NCBI GenBank assembly: GCA_013044415.1
Contig: JABEUO010000141.1
Location: forward strand, 1-7,818
Length of the DNA: 7,818 nt
Source of the DNA: Acidimicrobiaceae bacterium
GTDB taxonomy: Bacteria; Actinomycetota; Acidimicrobiia; Acidimicrobiales; Acidimicrobiaceae
Reading direction: 5' to 3'
The notes beneath the pieces were generated by a model, which saw only the letters and a program-made list of their open reading frames with translations, did not search any database and was not told where the DNA came from. Below, piece by piece: positions 1 through 6,143 of this stretch. The translations under genes were made by a program, and so were the position numbers. Position 1 is the stretch's first letter, and every line of letters starts with the position of its first letter.

Positions 1-15
1 ATGGAGTTGCCCGTC

Positions 16-38
16 ACCTGACGACCAGGTAATTTTTT
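16..38 (+). terminator. Probable rho-independent terminator of a gene lying to the left
   Basis: A short hairpin has arms ACCTG (16-20) and CAGGT (26-30) around the loop ACGAC. It is followed two bases later by a run of six T (33-38), which is the layout of an intrinsic terminator reading rightwards. The stem is only 5 bp, so it would be weak alone. It is enclosed by a second, longer inverted repeat, TGGAGTTG (2-9) with CAACTCCA (44-51). No coding sequence is visible to its left within the window, so the gene it would terminate is not seen. Confidence 0.4.
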
Positions 39-155
39 CGAGCCAACTCCAATTCACCCGGCAATTGCTTGGAATGTATTTTTGGCAACTACTGTACCTA
101 ATGATCTCAAGACTTATATCCTGTTGGAGTCGTCGATGAGTTCGTCGGTTCTACC

Positions 156-166
156 AGGGGGTGATC
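156..166 (+). promoter_or_regulatory. Extended Shine-Dalgarno sequence of mtnN
   Basis: AGGGGGTGATC differs at one base from AGGAGGTGATC, the complement of the conserved 16S rRNA 3' tail. It includes the GTG at 161-163 that would otherwise be taken as the start codon. Spacing from the purine core to TTG 167 is 5 nt, which supports TTG 167 as the true start. Confidence 0.7.
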
Positions 167-943
167 TTGAAGTCGATAGGGATAATCTTCGCAATGGATG
201 AAGAGCTCTTCCGACTCCTTGAGATGATCGAGCCGTACAAGGTAGTTGACGGAGTGCTGGGGAGGTTTTACACCCGCCTGGTGGAATATGGCGGCCTTGA
301 GTTCCAGCTGGTTCTAACCAAGTCGGGGATGGGTAAAGTCCGAGCGGCTGCCCATGCCACCGAAATGCTAATTAAGTTTGCCCCTTCAGCGGTCATGAGT
401 TTTGGGCTTTCGGGGGCGGTTAGTGAACTCGTTGGAATTGGAGACCTTGTGGTGGTCAACTCGGTACTCCAGCATGACTTTGACCTTGGTTCACTAGCGG
501 ATTTAAGCCATCAACAACCAAAGGAGTCTCAGCTTGCGCAGAGGATGGGCGATTTGCTCGCTGGGTACTCCGACGAGCTCGACGAGATTTGGTCCTCAAG
601 GGTTAGCGACACTTTTGGTCGGATCCCGCGGATTCACATCGGTACGGTCATCACCGGCGATAGGCTGATTACCTCAAATGCGGAAAGGGCGATCCTGAAG
701 GATCGATTCCCGGGAGCGCTCTGCGTTGATATGGAGATCTACAGCGTCGCACAGGTTGCCAAGCTCGCAAATACTCCCTGGGCGGGTATCAAGATTATCT
801 CAGATGAGGCAAATGACTCATTTAATCCTAGAGAAGTTATGAGTTTCTGCAACGAACACGGCAGCTCGGTTTTGGCACAGATAGCCATGTGGAGTTTTGA
901 GATCTTCACCGGTACCAACGGTGAGTGGACGGGGAATTTATAA
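167..943 (+). CDS. mtnN: 5'-methylthioadenosine/S-adenosylhomocysteine nucleosidase (MTAN)
   Basis: This cytosolic enzyme hydrolyses methylthioadenosine and S-adenosylhomocysteine to adenine plus the thioribose or ribosyl-homocysteine. It recycles by-products of SAM-dependent reactions. The protein is about 258 aa, slightly longer than the roughly 232 aa of E. coli MTAN, and has the PNP/UDP-phosphorylase fold. Visible family motifs, numbered from the upstream GTG at 161, are the N-terminal GIIFAMDEE (E15 matches E. coli E12), KSGMGKVRAA near 54-64, the glycine-rich FGLSGAV at 81-87, VDMEIYSVA with catalytic-site E192, and IISDEAND with catalytic D215. I place the start at TTG 167 rather than GTG 161. 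The stretch 156-166 matches the full anti-SD complement AGGAGGTGATC with one mismatch, leaving 5 nt from the purine core to TTG, and the resulting MKSIGIIFAM aligns with E. coli MKIGIIGAM. The gene is followed by a 100-bp gap before scpA, so co-transcription is uncertain. A general nucleoside phosphorylase is less likely because of the MTAN-type E/E/D set. Confidence 0.93.
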   Translation: MKSIGIIFAMDEELFRLLEMIEPYKVVDGVLGRFYTRLVEYGGLEFQLVLTKSGMGKVRAAAHATEMLIKFAPSAVMSFGLSGAVSELVGIGDLVVVNSVLQHDFDLGSLADLSHQQPKESQLAQRMGDLLAGYSDELDEIWSSRVSDTFGRIPRIHIGTVITGDRLITSNAERAILKDRFPGALCVDMEIYSVAQVAKLANTPWAGIKIISDEANDSFNPREVMSFCNEHGSSVLAQIAMWSFEIFTGTNGEWTGNL

Positions 944-1043
944 TTTAGCTCATAGGTCTAGCGGCAATTAGTGTGCACCATAAACCTGCCCAAGCAACTG
1001 TTCGAAGCGATATGAAGGTCAAAACAGACCGTAGGCGGTTAAG

Positions 1044-1823
1044 TTGAAAGTAAGTGTTGACGAAGCCGGATTCACGGGACCAATCGGTTTGCTACTCGAA
1101 TTAGTGTCAGCTCAGCGCATCGATCTCTGGCAGGTCTCAATTTCAAAACTTGTCGATGATTACCTAAGTCGGATAGAAGAGATCATCGCCTTTGATCTCG
1201 AAGGTGCTTCGGAGTTCTTGAGTGTGGCGGCAACCCTAGTAGCAATGAAATCCAGACGCCTGCTTCCACCCAAGGAAGTCGAGGACGAGGCGGACGAGGA
1301 ATTTACCAGAGAACGTGAGCTTTTGCTAATCAAAATGCTCGAGCTAAAGATCTACAAGGACGCATCCGGCTCCATCTTGGACCAACTTGTGCTCGCATCG
1401 AAGGGCATTCCGAGAAGGGGTAGCTTTCCAAAAGAGCTATTACTCAATCTGTCTGACCCGCTGTCGGAGGTGACGACTAGCGATCTTTTTGAAAAAATGA
1501 AGGCGATAATGCTCGCCCAGCCTCGAAGTATCGTAGATGACTCCCATCTTTTTCAAAGACGGATCGATTCCGAGTTGCTACGGAAGAGGACCATTTCGGA
1601 ACTCGAACAGAAAAAGCGGATGGGCTTTTCAGAGCTTGTCGATTGGAGCGATTCGCGCCTCGAAGTCGTCGCTACGTTTCTGTTACTTTTGGAGGGTTAT
1701 CGGTTAGGAATTATTGAGCTTAATCAACCGGAGCTGCTGGGTGACCTTTGGGTCGTTTGGCTCGGGTGGATTTCCGACCGGGCAAAACAGGAGATGAACT
1801 CACTCCTTGATGCGTTGAGCTGA
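1044..1823 (+). CDS. scpA: Segregation and condensation protein A (kleisin subunit of SMC-ScpAB)
   Basis: ScpA is the bacterial kleisin. It bridges the SMC dimer and binds ScpB, forming the condensin-like complex that organises and helps segregate the chromosome. The 259-aa product has normal family length. The N-terminal SMC-neck-binding region shows the signature FTGPIGLLLELV (10-21; most homologues have GPLDLLLHLI), then IDLWQVSISKLVDDYL (26-41) and the hallmark ASEFLSVAATLVAMKSRRLLPP (55-76). An acidic linker follows at 78-92. The C-terminal winged-helix region contains VVATFLLLLEGYRLGIIELNQPE (208-230), which in the family contacts the SMC head. The start is TTG, supported by the SD-like AGGCGG (1033-1038) 5 nt upstream and by good N-terminal alignment. 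The D-to-G change in the GPLDLLL motif is a small oddity. scpB follows after 22 bp, the usual partner arrangement. Confidence 0.93.
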   Translation: MKVSVDEAGFTGPIGLLLELVSAQRIDLWQVSISKLVDDYLSRIEEIIAFDLEGASEFLSVAATLVAMKSRRLLPPKEVEDEADEEFTRERELLLIKMLELKIYKDASGSILDQLVLASKGIPRRGSFPKELLLNLSDPLSEVTTSDLFEKMKAIMLAQPRSIVDDSHLFQRRIDSELLRKRTISELEQKKRMGFSELVDWSDSRLEVVATFLLLLEGYRLGIIELNQPELLGDLWVVWLGWISDRAKQEMNSLLDALS

Positions 1824-1854
1824 TGAACTGCGATCTAACCTGACAGTGAGATGT

Positions 1855-2532
1855 ATGGAGCAGAACCTAGCAAGTGATGAGATAGTTGATTTGGACGATG
1901 CATCGCAGGAGGTAGCCGCTGTATCAGCTATTAAATCGGAGGCAGTTGCCCTTGAGAGCGACAGAGGGCCGGCGACGGCAATTCAGAGGGCGATAGAAGC
2001 GATACTGCTTGTATCGTCAGACCCGGTGTCTTCGAAATCGATTGCATTGGTACTGGCGGTGTCCGAAACTGACGTTATCGCAGAGATGGGCAAAATTGCG
2101 CGCTTTTACCTAAGTACTGGACGCGGATTTGAGCTTGCAAAAATAGCCGGAGGGTATCAGCTTCGCACCTCTGGTGAATTGGCGCCGATATTAGAGCGGT
2201 ACTTGAATGAGCAGCTTGCTCCTCGGCTATCGGGAGCTGCACTTGAGGTGCTAGCGATAGTCGCTTATAAGCAGCCGGTTTCAAGAGCACAGGTATCGGC
2301 AATTCGTGGCGTAAATTCTGATGGCGTGATGAAAATGCTCCAAGCCCGAGGGTATTTGAGAATTATTGGAAGGGATCGAGGCCCTGGCCAGGCGATACTC
2401 TATGGAACAACTCAACTATTTCTTGAAAGGCTCGGCGTCGACTCGTTATCCGATCTCCCGCCACTTTCAGATTTTGTCCCATCGGCAGAAGTTCTCGAAG
2501 CAATAGAGGCGAGCCTGAAAGAAGATGGCTGA
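1855..2532 (+). CDS. scpB: Segregation and condensation protein B
   Basis: ScpB dimerises and binds the middle of ScpA, regulating the SMC ATPase. The protein is about 225 aa. Numbered from GTG 1846, an acidic, poorly conserved N-terminal extension of about 45 residues precedes two winged-helix domains. The first (about 45-120) includes AIEAILLVSSDPVS and GFELAKIAGGYQLRT. The second (about 128-198) includes LSGAALEVLAIVAYKQPVSR, RGVNSDGVMKMLQARGYL and GRDRGPGQAILYGTT, all diagnostic of ScpB. Two starts are possible: GTG 1846 without any SD, or ATG 1855 with only a weak GTGAG upstream. I chose ATG, but the nine-base difference is unresolved. The gene sits 22-31 bp after scpA, and its last 8 bp overlap the start of rluB (ATG at 2525, TGA at 2530). 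Translational coupling to rluB is therefore likely. Confidence 0.92.
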   Translation: MEQNLASDEIVDLDDASQEVAAVSAIKSEAVALESDRGPATAIQRAIEAILLVSSDPVSSKSIALVLAVSETDVIAEMGKIARFYLSTGRGFELAKIAGGYQLRTSGELAPILERYLNEQLAPRLSGAALEVLAIVAYKQPVSRAQVSAIRGVNSDGVMKMLQARGYLRIIGRDRGPGQAILYGTTQLFLERLGVDSLSDLPPLSDFVPSAEVLEAIEASLKEDG

Positions 2533-3304
2533 TATCGAGTATCCCGAGGTCGACTCGAATAGGGAGAGGGTCCAGAAGGTGCTTGCGCGTCTCGGATACG
2601 GGTCGCGCCGCAGCTGCGAGGAGATGCTACTGGCCGGCCGAGTAGAAGTGAACGGTTCCCTTGCGGTTTTAGGGGATCGGATGGACCCGGAAACCGATAC
2701 CTTGTCAATCGACGGGATCCAGGTCTCTACACAAACGGGCCTGGTCTATTACCTCCTCAATAAACCGAGTGGTGTCGTGGTAACCTCCAACGATCCGCAA
2801 GGACGAAAGTCGGTATTGGAGTTTGTTCCAAAAGAACCCCGAGTCTTTTCCGTTGGACGTCTCGATCTCTTGACCGAAGGTCTCTTGATAATGACCAATG
2901 ATGGTGAGTTCGCTCATACACTGACCCACCCATCCATGGGCGTAGAGAAGGAGTATCTCGTACACCTCGATGGCGTACTCAAAAGGAGCGAATTAGCCTC
3001 ATTACGGAGAGGGGTCGACCTTGATGACGGTCCAACTTATCCCGCAAAAGTTAGGCTACTCTCTCCCTCTTTGGTAAAAATTACCATCCACGAGGGGCGT
3101 AACCGACAAGTTCGGCGGATGATGGACGCGGTAGGACACCGGGTGATCCGGCTCGTCCGAACGAGGATTGGACCAATAACCGACGATCGTCTAGCACCAG
3201 GAGAATATAGAAGCCTCTTTCAGTCGGAATTGATAGCGGTTAGGGAATCTACCAAGCTGGAGGTGGCTGTTTCGCGTGCTAAGCGTCGAGCGCGAAAGGA
3301 ATAG
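2525..3304 (+). CDS. rluB: 23S rRNA pseudouridine synthase, RluB/RsuA family
   Basis: This enzyme isomerises a uridine in rRNA to pseudouridine. In RluB the target is position 2605 of 23S rRNA (E. coli numbering), near the peptidyl transferase centre. An N-terminal S4 RNA-binding domain (about 14-62: RVQKVLARLGYGSRRSCEEMLLAGRVEVNG) precedes the catalytic domain. That domain carries YLLNKPSGVVVT (77-87), the active-site motif GRLDLLTEGLLIMTNDG with catalytic D114, EKEYLV (141-146), and the late motif HEGRNRQVRRMMDAVGH (189-205). The 259-aa length is typical, and a basic C-terminal tail (RAKRRARKE) ends the protein. ATG 2525 overlaps the scpB stop, consistent with coupled translation. The scpA-scpB-rluB order is the common actinobacterial and firmicute arrangement. 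RsuA (16S) or RluE/F specificity cannot be fully excluded from sequence, but the context favours RluB. Confidence 0.9.
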   Translation: MADIEYPEVDSNRERVQKVLARLGYGSRRSCEEMLLAGRVEVNGSLAVLGDRMDPETDTLSIDGIQVSTQTGLVYYLLNKPSGVVVTSNDPQGRKSVLEFVPKEPRVFSVGRLDLLTEGLLIMTNDGEFAHTLTHPSMGVEKEYLVHLDGVLKRSELASLRRGVDLDDGPTYPAKVRLLSPSLVKITIHEGRNRQVRRMMDAVGHRVIRLVRTRIGPITDDRLAPGEYRSLFQSELIAVRESTKLEVAVSRAKRRARKE

Positions 3305-3325
3305 TTGCAAACTAAACAAAGTTGT

Positions 3326-3370
3326 ACTCTTTGAAGTCATCGATACCCGCCGGGTCGATGCTAAAAGAGT
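3326..3370 (+). promoter_or_regulatory. Three-part inverted repeat abutting the ribosome binding site of the pirin gene
   Basis: Three nested complementary pairs occur. ACTCTTT (3326-3332) pairs with AAAGAGT (3364-3370), CATCG (3338-3342) with CGATG (3356-3360), and ACCC (3345-3348) with GGGT (3352-3355) around the triloop GCC. Together they give 16 base pairs interrupted by a 5/3 internal loop and a 2-nt bulge. The last paired base is immediately before the SD-like GAGGTAAC of the downstream gene. There is no following T-run, so a classic rho-independent terminator for rluB is unlikely. A 5'-UTR structure, an RNA-processing site or an operator are the candidates. Confidence 0.5.
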
Positions 3371-3378
3371 GAGGTAAC

Positions 3379-4374
3379 ATGCCAGCCATTTATACCGACA
3401 CCTTGACGCTACCTAGGTTGCCTCGGGCGACCGCAGATACGCAAGAGTTTAAGAAAGTCAAGGGAATCTTCGACTCGGTTTCGACTCTTGAAGGGGAAGG
3501 GTTCCCGGTTCGAAGGCCGTTTCCGACGCGATGGTTGAACTTTGCCGATCCATTTTTGCTCTTAGACCAGATGGGTGCGGTCGACTATGCCCCCGGCGAA
3601 GCAAAAGGGACTCCGTGGCACCCCCACCGGGGCTTTGAGACGGTTACTTACATAATGGATGGTGTGATGGATCACCGTGACTCACACGGCGGTGGGGGAA
3701 CTATAACCAACGGTGATACACAATGGATGACTGCCGGTTCGGGAATATTGCATATTGAGGCGCCACCTGAGTGGCTCGTGGTCAAAGGAGGGCTTTTCCA
3801 CGGCGTACAGCTATGGGTAAACCTGCCAGCTACTCAAAAGTTCGCCGCCCCGAAGTATCAAGATATTCGCTCCAACCAGCTCGCCCTCATCTCTTCCGAT
3901 GACGGTGGGTCACTGATTCGAGTTATTGCCGGCTCTATCGGCGGTTTTGAAGGGCCGGGTACGACCCAAACACCTATCATCTATGCCCACGCCACTATTT
4001 CTCCAGGGGCGAGACTCGAATTGGACTGGCCCGCGGGCCATAGCGCTATGGTTTATTCCCTGTTGGGATCCGGGACGTCAGGCAAGGAGCGCACAAGAAC
4101 TAAGGAGGGGCAGCTTGCGCTTTTCGGTTCTGGTAAGGCGATAAGTATCGAAGCAGATCTGAGCCAACCAAGCTATTCATCTTACGGTTGGGAAGTGTTG
4201 ATACTGGGCGGAGTACCTATCAATGAGCCAGTCGCTCGTTATGGACCCTTTGTAATGAATACCCAGGATGAGATCAAGGCCGCATTTGAGGACTTCCAAG
4301 CGGGTAAAATGGGGTCTATTCCGGTTGAGAGGATTCCGCACCGTAGTGAGGCGGATACTCCGCTCGAAGGCTGA
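3379..4374 (+). CDS. Pirin family protein (bicupin, metal-binding)
   Basis: Pirins are two-domain cupins with one metal site in the N-terminal domain. Characterised bacterial members show quercetin 2,3-dioxygenase activity or act as regulators through protein partners, and the physiological role of most is unknown. The 331-aa protein is somewhat longer than the usual 230-300 aa. It shows the family run DPFLLLDQMG (57-66), WHPHRGFETVTYIMDG (80-95), HRDSHGGGG (99-107), GDTQWMTAGSGILHIEAP (112-129) and GVQLWVNLPA (142-151). The four metal ligands of human pirin are conserved as H81, H83, H125 and E127. The C-terminal pirin domain ends in the typical LILGGVPINEPVARYGPFVMNTQDEIKAAFEDFQAG (274-309). 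The start ATG has SD GAGG 4 nt upstream. The gene lies between rluB and aroH on the same strand. Neither neighbour suggests a substrate, so I do not assign one. Confidence 0.9.
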   Translation: MPAIYTDTLTLPRLPRATADTQEFKKVKGIFDSVSTLEGEGFPVRRPFPTRWLNFADPFLLLDQMGAVDYAPGEAKGTPWHPHRGFETVTYIMDGVMDHRDSHGGGGTITNGDTQWMTAGSGILHIEAPPEWLVVKGGLFHGVQLWVNLPATQKFAAPKYQDIRSNQLALISSDDGGSLIRVIAGSIGGFEGPGTTQTPIIYAHATISPGARLELDWPAGHSAMVYSLLGSGTSGKERTRTKEGQLALFGSGKAISIEADLSQPSYSSYGWEVLILGGVPINEPVARYGPFVMNTQDEIKAAFEDFQAGKMGSIPVERIPHRSEADTPLEG

Positions 4375-4403
4375 GTGGAATTGACTTCAGATTAACAGAC
4401 CAG

Positions 4404-4435
4404 AAGGTAGAGAATCTGCCGCTAGATTCTCACCC
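4404..4435 (+). promoter_or_regulatory. Hairpin between a Shine-Dalgarno candidate and the aroH start codon
   Basis: GAGAATCT (4410-4417) and AGATTCTC (4424-4431) form a perfect 8-bp stem with the six-base loop GCCGCT. The stem is immediately preceded by the SD candidate AGAAGGTA (AAGG at 4404-4407) and followed by ACCC and the ATG at 4436. In linear sequence the SD is 28 nt from the ATG, which is too far. With the stem folded, about 6 nt (TA plus ACCC) separate AAGG from ATG. A further GGT/ACC pairing (4406-4408 with 4432-4434, bulged A4409) could extend the stem and would instead hide part of the SD. Confidence 0.5.
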
Positions 4436-4798
4436 ATGGCGCTAAGGGCATTACGCGGTGCAACCACCGTAGAACGTGACACAATCGAGCAGGTGACGGC
4501 TCGAACCAAAGAACTCATCAGCGAGATGTTGGATCGTAATTCGGTCGATAAAGAGCACCTAGTCTCGATACTTTTTACGGCGACCGATGATATCCATTCG
4601 ATGTTTCCGGCAGCTGCGGCGAGAGAGCTCGGATTAGGTGATGTTCCACTCATTTGTGCGAGAGAGCTGGATATAGTCGGTGGAACCAAGCTATGCGTTA
4701 GGCTAATGATGCACCTCGAAACCGATATCGCTAGATCCTCACTCCGACATGTTTATCAGTATGGAGCCAGAGGGCTGCGAGACGATCTTCCTGGATAG
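4436..4798 (+). CDS. aroH: Chorismate mutase, AroH type
   Basis: This enzyme catalyses the Claisen rearrangement of chorismate to prephenate, the committed step to phenylalanine and tyrosine. The 120-aa protein has the size and trimeric-type sequence of B. subtilis AroH (127 aa), not the all-helical AroQ fold. The N-terminus MALRALRGATTVERDT aligns directly with the B. subtilis start. The active-site set is present: R7 in RGATT, C74 and E77 in ICARELDI, R89 in CVRLMM, Y107 in RHVYQYGARGLR, and R115 near the C-terminus. The order and spacing match B. subtilis C75, E78, R90, Y108 and R116. The ATG has no adjacent SD (see the preceding hairpin). aroA starts 60 bp downstream and makes the precursor of chorismate, so the pair forms a small aromatic-biosynthesis unit. 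A prephenate dehydrogenase or dehydratase gene, often nearby, is not in this window. Confidence 0.95.
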   Translation: MALRALRGATTVERDTIEQVTARTKELISEMLDRNSVDKEHLVSILFTATDDIHSMFPAAAARELGLGDVPLICARELDIVGGTKLCVRLMMHLETDIARSSLRHVYQYGARGLRDDLPG

Positions 4799-4858
4799 CG
4801 GGATGGTGAACTACATTTTGGGGCTGTGGTGCGGCGCGCCATAGTTAGGTAGGCTGAT

Positions 4859-6142
4859 TTGAATCTTTCTTGGAAGTTGGCGGGACCTTTACGCTTGGCG
4901 GGCGAGGTTCGGCCGCCCGGTGATAAGTCGATTTCGCACCGCTGTGTGCTTTTGTCCTTATTGGCAAATGGCCGCTCAGAAATTTTTAGTATTTCAAAGG
5001 GTGGTGACGTCAATTCGACTCTGGGTATTGTCGAAGCCCTTGGTGCGGTGGTCAGTGAAACAGACGGTCGAATCGTTATAGAGTCTAAGGGCATTCAAGA
5101 GCCCCGAAAGATACTAGATGTGGGTAATTCTGGAACTCTGCTGAGACTGGCTACTGGAATGCTTGCAGGGTACCAGGGGCATTTTGTCCTGAGTGGCGAC
5201 GAATCGGTCAACTCACGTCCGATGGACAGGGTGATCGAACCGCTGGCTTCAATGGGAGCGAGAATAACTGGCCGCTCTGGAAACAGGATGGCGCCAATAA
5301 CGGTTCTTGGCTCGGAGCTAAAGGGTCACGAGTTCAGTGGGCTTCCGGCGTCGGCTCAAGTAAAGTCCGCCATTCTCCTTGCCGGGTTAAGGGCGGACTC
5401 GCCAACTTCGGTTATCGAAGTAGTTTCTACCCGTCCTCATACCGAGGAGATGCTCCAAGAGGTCGGCGTAGACGTCGAAATCGTAGATCTTGGCGGCTCT
5501 ACCCGGATAACCGTTCATCCTAACTCGTCCCTCAAGGCGAAGTCCTGGAGGGTCCCGTCAGATCCATCACAGGCGGCATTCTTCGTAGTGGGAGCCCTGA
5601 TCACTCCTCGATCTGAGGTGCTTGTAAAGGACGTCTTGGTGCATAAGACGCGGACTGGCTTCCTCGAGGTTCTCAAGCGTATGGGTGCCCAGGTCGAATT
5701 GCGAATGAAATCTGATTCGGTGGCCGATATCTATGCTTCGTCATCGAAACTCCGGGCCACCGATATCGGGGGAGATGAAATTCCCTCGGTAATCGACGAA
5801 TTGCCGATTTTAGCGATTGCCGCGGCGCGGGCCGAGGGAACTTCACAGATCACCGGAGCTGAAGAACTCAGGGTCAAGGAGTCAGACCGAATTTTGACCT
5901 CTGTGGGTATGCTTCGGGCTTTCGGGGTTGATGTTGAAGAGCATAAGGATGGGATGGTAATAACCGGTAGTGATGGACCATTTCGACCTTCGGTTATCGA
6001 GACCAAGTTCGATCATCGAATTGCCATGTCAGCGGCTATTGGCTCCCTGGTTGCCGATGGCGAGGTGGAGATTAGGGATGCCTCGAGCGTGGACACCTCA
6101 TATCCCGGATTTTTGGCGGTCCTTCTTAGCCTAGTGGGCTAG
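4859..6142 (+). CDS. aroA: 3-phosphoshikimate 1-carboxyvinyltransferase (EPSP synthase)
   Basis: The enzyme transfers the enolpyruvyl group of PEP to shikimate-3-phosphate, the sixth step of the shikimate pathway. The 427-aa length matches the family. Motifs in order are PGDKSISHR (20-28; K23, S24 and R28 bind substrate), DVGNSGTLLRLATG (87-100), SRPMDRVIEPL (119-129), ASAQVKSAILLAGL (164-177), SDPSQAAFF (234-242), DELPILAIAAARAEG (313-327; catalytic D313), EELRVKESDR (335-344; E341) and DHRIAMSAA (385-393). GNSGT and SAQ, where E. coli has GNAGT and SSQ, resemble the B. subtilis-like class II forms. The glycine equivalent to E. coli G96 is kept (G92). The start is TTG with TAGGTAGG upstream (last AGG 5 nt away), giving MNLSWKLAGPLRLAGEVRPPGDKS, a normal N-terminus. 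The gene ends one base from the convergent pspAB stop. The cytidylate kinase gene (cmk) that often follows aroA is absent. Confidence 0.96.
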   Translation: MNLSWKLAGPLRLAGEVRPPGDKSISHRCVLLSLLANGRSEIFSISKGGDVNSTLGIVEALGAVVSETDGRIVIESKGIQEPRKILDVGNSGTLLRLATGMLAGYQGHFVLSGDESVNSRPMDRVIEPLASMGARITGRSGNRMAPITVLGSELKGHEFSGLPASAQVKSAILLAGLRADSPTSVIEVVSTRPHTEEMLQEVGVDVEIVDLGGSTRITVHPNSSLKAKSWRVPSDPSQAAFFVVGALITPRSEVLVKDVLVHKTRTGFLEVLKRMGAQVELRMKSDSVADIYASSSKLRATDIGGDEIPSVIDELPILAIAAARAEGTSQITGAEELRVKESDRILTSVGMLRAFGVDVEEHKDGMVITGSDGPFRPSVIETKFDHRIAMSAAIGSLVADGEVEIRDASSVDTSYPGFLAVLLSLVG

Positions 6143-6143
6143 C

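Noticed and set aside
52..155. SAM- or SAH-type riboswitch or a clear promoter upstream of mtnN
   Set aside because: I looked for a structured leader because of the enzyme's substrate. There are only short palindromes such as GCAATTGC (61-68) and loose hexamers such as TTGGCA (82-87) and TTATAT (114-119) at wrong spacing. Nothing matches a riboswitch core I know.
4423..4436. TAGATT as a -10 box making aroH leaderless
   Set aside because: The spacing to ATG (7 nt) would suit a leaderless start and such starts are common in actinobacteria, but no -35-like hexamer lies 16-19 bp upstream and TAGATT is one arm of the perfect 8-bp stem. I kept it as an alternative, not as a feature.
4833..4840. 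GGCGCGCC palindrome in the aroH-aroA gap
   Set aside because: It is a perfect 8-bp self-complementary word, but it leaves no loop for an RNA hairpin and no flanking symmetry extends it. It is likely chance.
4756..5094. 112-codon open frame on the minus strand across the aroH-aroA junction
   Set aside because: It mirrors conserved aroA coding sequence, has a composition typical of a shadow frame, and has no recognisable domain.
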